A stretch of DNA of 9,633 nucleotides, taken from the NCBI GenBank assembly GCA_012522165.1, contig JAAYKZ010000143.1, positions 1 through 9,633 of the forward strand, read 5' to 3'. The notes beneath the pieces are model-generated. The model saw nothing but the letters and a program-made list of their open reading frames with translations. It made no database searches and was not told where the DNA came from. This document shows, piece by piece, positions 7,422 through 9,633 of this stretch. Numbering within the stretch: position 1 is the stretch's first letter; every line of letters starts with the position of its first letter. This DNA comes from Clostridiales bacterium. Lineage in GTDB: Bacteria > Bacillota > Clostridia > Caldicoprobacterales > UBA3941. A program made the translations under genes and the position numbers.

Positions 7422-8117
7422 TTAATCTCTTCTACGACCTCGCAACATCATCAGTCTAAGCAACTGGGCAACCGCTGATGCGGCGGCTGCTACATAGGTC
7501 AAAGCAGCTGCATTAAGTACCTCTCTAACTTTTCTCTCTTCATTTGCTGCTACAAAACCATGACCTCTTAAAAGTTCCACAGCTCTATTGCTGGCATTAT
7601 ATTCAACTGGCAAAGTAATGAGCTGAAAGGCTACCACAGCCAGAAAGAGATATATACCAATATCCATTAAAATAGTATTAGCTCCCATAAATAAACCCAA
7701 GAATATAAACAGGAACGCTGCTTGTGAGGCAAAACTGGCAATAGGAACTATTGCGTTTCTGATACTAAGAGGTATATAACCTCTAGCATGTTGTATAGCA
7801 TGCCCTGCCTCGTTAGCAGCAACTCCTATAGATGCTATAGAACTGCCTCTATACACCGATTCCGAGAGTCTAAGAACTTTTTTTCTAGGATCATAATGAT
7901 CCGTTAAATATCCTCTTACCACATCCACAGACACATCAGTAAGACCTTGAGAATCTAAAATTCTCCTAGCTACTTCTGCCCCTGTATATCCTCCATAATT
8001 GGCTACTCTTATAAAATGATTAAAAGTAGACTGAACCTTATACTGTGCATAAAAGGATAGAATAAGAGCAGGTAATAATATCAATAAACTAGGTAAGTCA
8101 TAAAATAGTAAAGGCAT
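7422..8117 (-). CDS. YugP-like membrane zinc-metallopeptidase family protein with altered HExxH
   Basis: Matches the putative neutral zinc metallopeptidase family (Zn_peptidase_2, B. subtilis YugP), whose physiological substrate is not established. Numbering from ATG 8117 (231 residues): an N-terminal transmembrane helix (about 8-23), a soluble segment containing the metal site, two or three hydrophobic helices (about 122-170) and a C-terminal Ala-rich hydrophobic helix (about 203-222) ending in a basic RGRRRD tail. The place of the family's HExxH holds NEAGHAIQ at 102-109: Asn102 replaces the first zinc-ligand His, while Glu103 and His106 remain. The downstream VEYNASNRA (Glu172), likely the third-ligand region, is intact. 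The longest frame starts at GTG 8129, but AAAGGTGG overlaps that codon and is eight bases from ATG 8117. It follows fmt by under 30 bases and is closed by a terminator. Family call is good; peptidase activity is doubtful as read. Confidence 0.85.
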   Translation of the reverse strand: MPLLFYDLPSLLILLPALILSFYAQYKVQSTFNHFIRVANYGGYTGAEVARRILDSQGLTDVSVDVVRGYLTDHYDPRKKVLRLSESVYRGSSIASIGVAANEAGHAIQHARGYIPLSIRNAIVPIASFASQAAFLFIFLGLFMGANTILMDIGIYLFLAVVAFQLITLPVEYNASNRAVELLRGHGFVAANEERKVREVLNAAALTYVAAAASAVAQLLRLMMLRGRRRD

Positions 8118-8125
8118 CCTATCAA

Positions 8126-8133
8126 CCACCTTT
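8126..8133 (-). promoter_or_regulatory. Ribosome binding site that fixes the YugP-like start
   Basis: AAAGGTGG on the minus strand, eight bases before ATG 8117. The upstream in-frame GTG at 8129 lies inside this motif, so it cannot be served by it. Confidence 0.75.
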
Positions 8134-8145
8134 CATACTAGTGTT

Positions 8146-9084
8146 TTAGTCTAAAATGGTATTTACCTCTACCCTATTACCCCTTAAAAATTCCACATCC
8201 TCCATTACGCGCTTGCCTGGAGCCTGTACTTTTGAAAGCCTTACCAGACCATTCGAAGCCGCTACTACCAATCCATGTTTTTCATCTGCATGCACCACTC
8301 TGCCTGGAACCACTTCTCCCTCTAGGAGGCATTTTTTCCTATCAATTTCCCAAATCTTAAGCCGCATACCATTAATATAGGTATAACATCCGGGCCATGG
8401 CGTTAAAGCTCTCACGCGGTTTTTTATCATATCTACATCCATACTCCAATAAATTCTGCCCATAGATTTATCAATTTTTTGACAATATGTAGCCTCCTCA
8501 TGATTTTGAGGTGTTCCCTGAGGCTTTCCATTAATAAATAATCCTAAGCTTTCTTTAAGCGCTTCCCCTCCTAGCTCAGCTAAACGATCATGTAAGCTTT
8601 CGCAATTTTCCTCAGGATCTATTTCTGTTTCCTTTTGCAATATAATATCCCCTGTATCCATACCTACATCCATATACATTATTGTTATACCAGTTTTTGT
8701 TTCTCCATCCATAATAGCTTGCTGAATAGGAGAAGCACCCCTATATTTAGGTAATAGGGAGGCATGGACATTGATGCAACCTAGAAGGGGTATATCCAAA
8801 ATCCTCTTTGGCAGAATCTGCCCATAAGCTGCTGTAACTATAAGATCAGGAGCTAAGCTTTCTAGCTGAGCTATAAACTCTTCATCACGAACTTTTTGGG
8901 GTTGATATACCTTAAATCCTCTCTCCACAGCCCATTCCTTTACAGGAGGCGGTGTCACACGCTTGCCCCTGCCTTTAGGCCTGTCTGGCTGAGTTACCAC
9001 ACCAATTAGTTCATGCCCTTCTGCAACGATAACTTCCAAGGAAGGTATGGCAAATTCTGGTGTTCCCATAAATAAAATTCTCAA
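8146..9084 (-). CDS. fmt: Methionyl-tRNA formyltransferase
   Basis: Transfers a formyl group from 10-formyltetrahydrofolate to Met-tRNA(fMet) to make the initiator fMet-tRNA. The N-terminal catalytic domain (about 1-190) has a Rossmann fold, with GTPEFA at 7-12 and the catalytic set Asn105, His107 (in NVHASLLPKYRG) and Asp143 (in GMDTGD), equivalent to Asn108, His110 and Asp146 of E. coli. The SLLP folate loop is at 109-112. A linker leads to the C-terminal OB-like tRNA-binding domain (about 205-312), with RALTPWPGCYT at 225-235. The 312-residue length is standard. The start is TTG at 9084: the first ATG is codon 6 and would remove the first beta strand, and AAGGTGAAGGA stands just before the TTG. 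It follows def by about 53 bases, the usual def-fmt pairing that couples formylation and deformylation. Confidence 0.96.
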   Translation of the reverse strand: MRILFMGTPEFAIPSLEVIVAEGHELIGVVTQPDRPKGRGKRVTPPPVKEWAVERGFKVYQPQKVRDEEFIAQLESLAPDLIVTAAYGQILPKRILDIPLLGCINVHASLLPKYRGASPIQQAIMDGETKTGITIMYMDVGMDTGDIILQKETEIDPEENCESLHDRLAELGGEALKESLGLFINGKPQGTPQNHEEATYCQKIDKSMGRIYWSMDVDMIKNRVRALTPWPGCYTYINGMRLKIWEIDRKKCLLEGEVVPGRVVHADEKHGLVVAASNGLVRLSKVQAPGKRVMEDVEFLRGNRVEVNTILD

Positions 9085-9086
9085 TG

Positions 9087-9097
9087 TCCTTCACCTT
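9087..9097 (-). promoter_or_regulatory. Ribosome binding site supporting the TTG start of fmt
   Basis: AAGGTGAAGGA on the minus strand, ending two bases before TTG 9084, so that AAGGTG is about seven bases away. The next in-frame ATG (codon 6) lacks a close purine-rich site. A strong site combined with a TTG codon supports a genuine non-ATG start. Confidence 0.75.
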
Positions 9098-9137
9098 CTC
9101 ATTTGCTGTAATATCATAAATCTAATAGTATTTATAA

Positions 9138-9602
9138 TCATTCAACTCTTTCTAAAGTCCCTGGTTCCACCTTATCAAGATATAAAATGCCATCTAAATG
9201 ATCAATTTCATGACATAAAGCACGAGCTAACAAGTCTTCTCCTTGTATTTTAATTCTTTCTCCATGCCTATTAAGGGCAGTTACAACCACCCTAGCAGGA
9301 CGTTTTACAATGCCGCTTAAGCCTGGTACACTCAAGCAACCTTCTGCGCCTATCTGCTCACCCTCCTGCTCTATTATCTCCGGGTTTATTAGTTCTATAA
9401 TACCTTCACCAATATCTATAACAACAACACGTCTCAGGATACCTACCTGAGGTGCTGCTAATCCCACCCATTCAGCTTTGTACATTGTTTCTGCCATATC
9501 ATCTAGCAAGGTTAAAATTCTATCATCTATTTTATCTACTGGGCGAGCTTTTTTTCTTAATACTTCATCTCTTTCATAATGCCTTATTTCCCTTAAAGCC
9601 AC
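9138..9602 (-). CDS. def: Peptide deformylase
   Basis: Metalloenzyme that removes the N-formyl group from nascent proteins. Numbering from GTG 9602 (154 residues, usual for the clostridial short type): motif 1 is WVGLAAPQ at 45-52, motif 2 is EGCLS at 87-91 (Cys89, metal ligand), and motif 3 is HEIDHLDG at 131-138 (His131 and His135 ligands, Glu132 catalytic). Motif 1 is normally GVGLAAPQ or similar; here the first Gly is Trp45 (codon TGG at 9468-9470). The segment HYERDEVLRKK seems to have one residue more than the usual family start. The longest frame begins at ATG 9611, but the Shine-Dalgarno AAGAAGGG touches that ATG, while it lies nine bases before GTG 9602, which also gives the usual beginning (M)ALREIR. 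fmt follows downstream. Confidence 0.94.
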   Translation of the reverse strand: MALREIRHYERDEVLRKKARPVDKIDDRILTLLDDMAETMYKAEWVGLAAPQVGILRRVVVIDIGEGIIELINPEIIEQEGEQIGAEGCLSVPGLSGIVKRPARVVVTALNRHGERIKIQGEDLLARALCHEIDHLDGILYLDKVEPGTLERVE

Positions 9603-9611
9603 AGATACCAT

Positions 9612-9619
9612 CCCTTCTT
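9612..9619 (-). promoter_or_regulatory. Ribosome binding site of def
   Basis: AAGAAGGG on the minus strand directly abuts ATG 9611, too close for initiation there, and is nine bases from GTG 9602. This spacing is the reason for preferring the GTG start; the ATG cannot be excluded. Confidence 0.65.
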
Positions 9620-9633
9620 ATTCAAAATATAAT

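Noticed and set aside
7640..7715. TTGGGT and TACTAT spaced 17 bases apart on the minus strand inside the YugP-like gene, a possible promoter for rsmB.
   Set aside because: The match to consensus is poor (three and four of six bases) and it lies in coding sequence; AT-rich DNA gives many such pairs.
9091..9117. Eight-codon open frame (MILQQMRR) between def and fmt whose stop overlaps the fmt ribosome binding site, a possible leader peptide.
   Set aside because: It has no Shine-Dalgarno of its own and such short frames arise by chance in AT-rich spacers; no regulatory hairpin accompanies it.
9622..9633. Possible last codons of an upstream gene (minus strand, ending ATA TTT TGA), perhaps priA, which often precedes def.
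   Set aside because: Only three codons and a stop fit in the window, far too little to support a gene call.

Overview
The window looks like chromosomal DNA from a low-GC Gram-positive bacterium of the class Clostridia. The base composition is AT-rich, Shine-Dalgarno sites are strong and purine-rich, and the gene set and order are typical Firmicutes housekeeping. Genus cannot be fixed from the sequence alone. All nine genes lie on the minus strand, so transcription runs from high to low coordinates: def, fmt, a membrane zinc-metallopeptidase-family gene (YugP-like), rsmB, rlmN, stp/prpC, prkC, rsgA (cpgA), rpe, thiN counts as ten entries when the YugP-like gene is included. Nearly every base is coding; the only noticeable gaps are 1-122 beyond thiN, about 53 bases between def and fmt, and about 40 bases before rsmB.

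Region by region. Positions 8146-9602 carry the formyl-methionine pair: peptide deformylase and methionyl-tRNA formyltransferase. Positions 7422-8117 carry the YugP-like membrane protein, immediately followed by an intrinsic-terminator hairpin (7395-7421). Positions 4982-7380 carry two ribosomal RNA methyltransferases, RsmB (16S m5C) and RlmN (23S and tRNA m2A). Positions 2280-4945 carry the PP2C phosphatase and the PASTA-domain Ser/Thr kinase that form the reversible phosphorylation pair of Gram-positive bacteria. Positions 123-2280 carry the ribosome-assembly GTPase RsgA, ribulose-phosphate 3-epimerase and thiamine pyrophosphokinase. The order from the phosphatase to thiN is the same as the prpC-prkC-cpgA-rpe-thiN order known from Bacillus subtilis.

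The genes are tightly packed, with several start/stop overlaps (rsmB/rlmN, stp/prkC, prkC/rsgA, rsgA/rpe, rpe/thiN), which suggests translational coupling and co-transcription. The common theme is translation: N-terminal formylation, rRNA modification, 30S maturation, and a kinase/phosphatase pair known in B. subtilis to act on RsgA/CpgA. Rpe and ThiN add pentose-phosphate metabolism and thiamine diphosphate, the cofactor of transketolase.

I find no CRISPR array, mobile element, tRNA, rRNA or clearly new system. The points worth checking are motif deviations in otherwise intact proteins (HExxH read as NExxH in the YugP-like protein, Trp in deformylase motif 1, Glu for Asp in RsmB motif IV), a terminator inside the gene cluster, non-ATG starts for both def and fmt, and an unexplained 122-base end region. 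Several starts given here are shorter than the longest open frame because the Shine-Dalgarno sequence favours an internal start; each case is stated.
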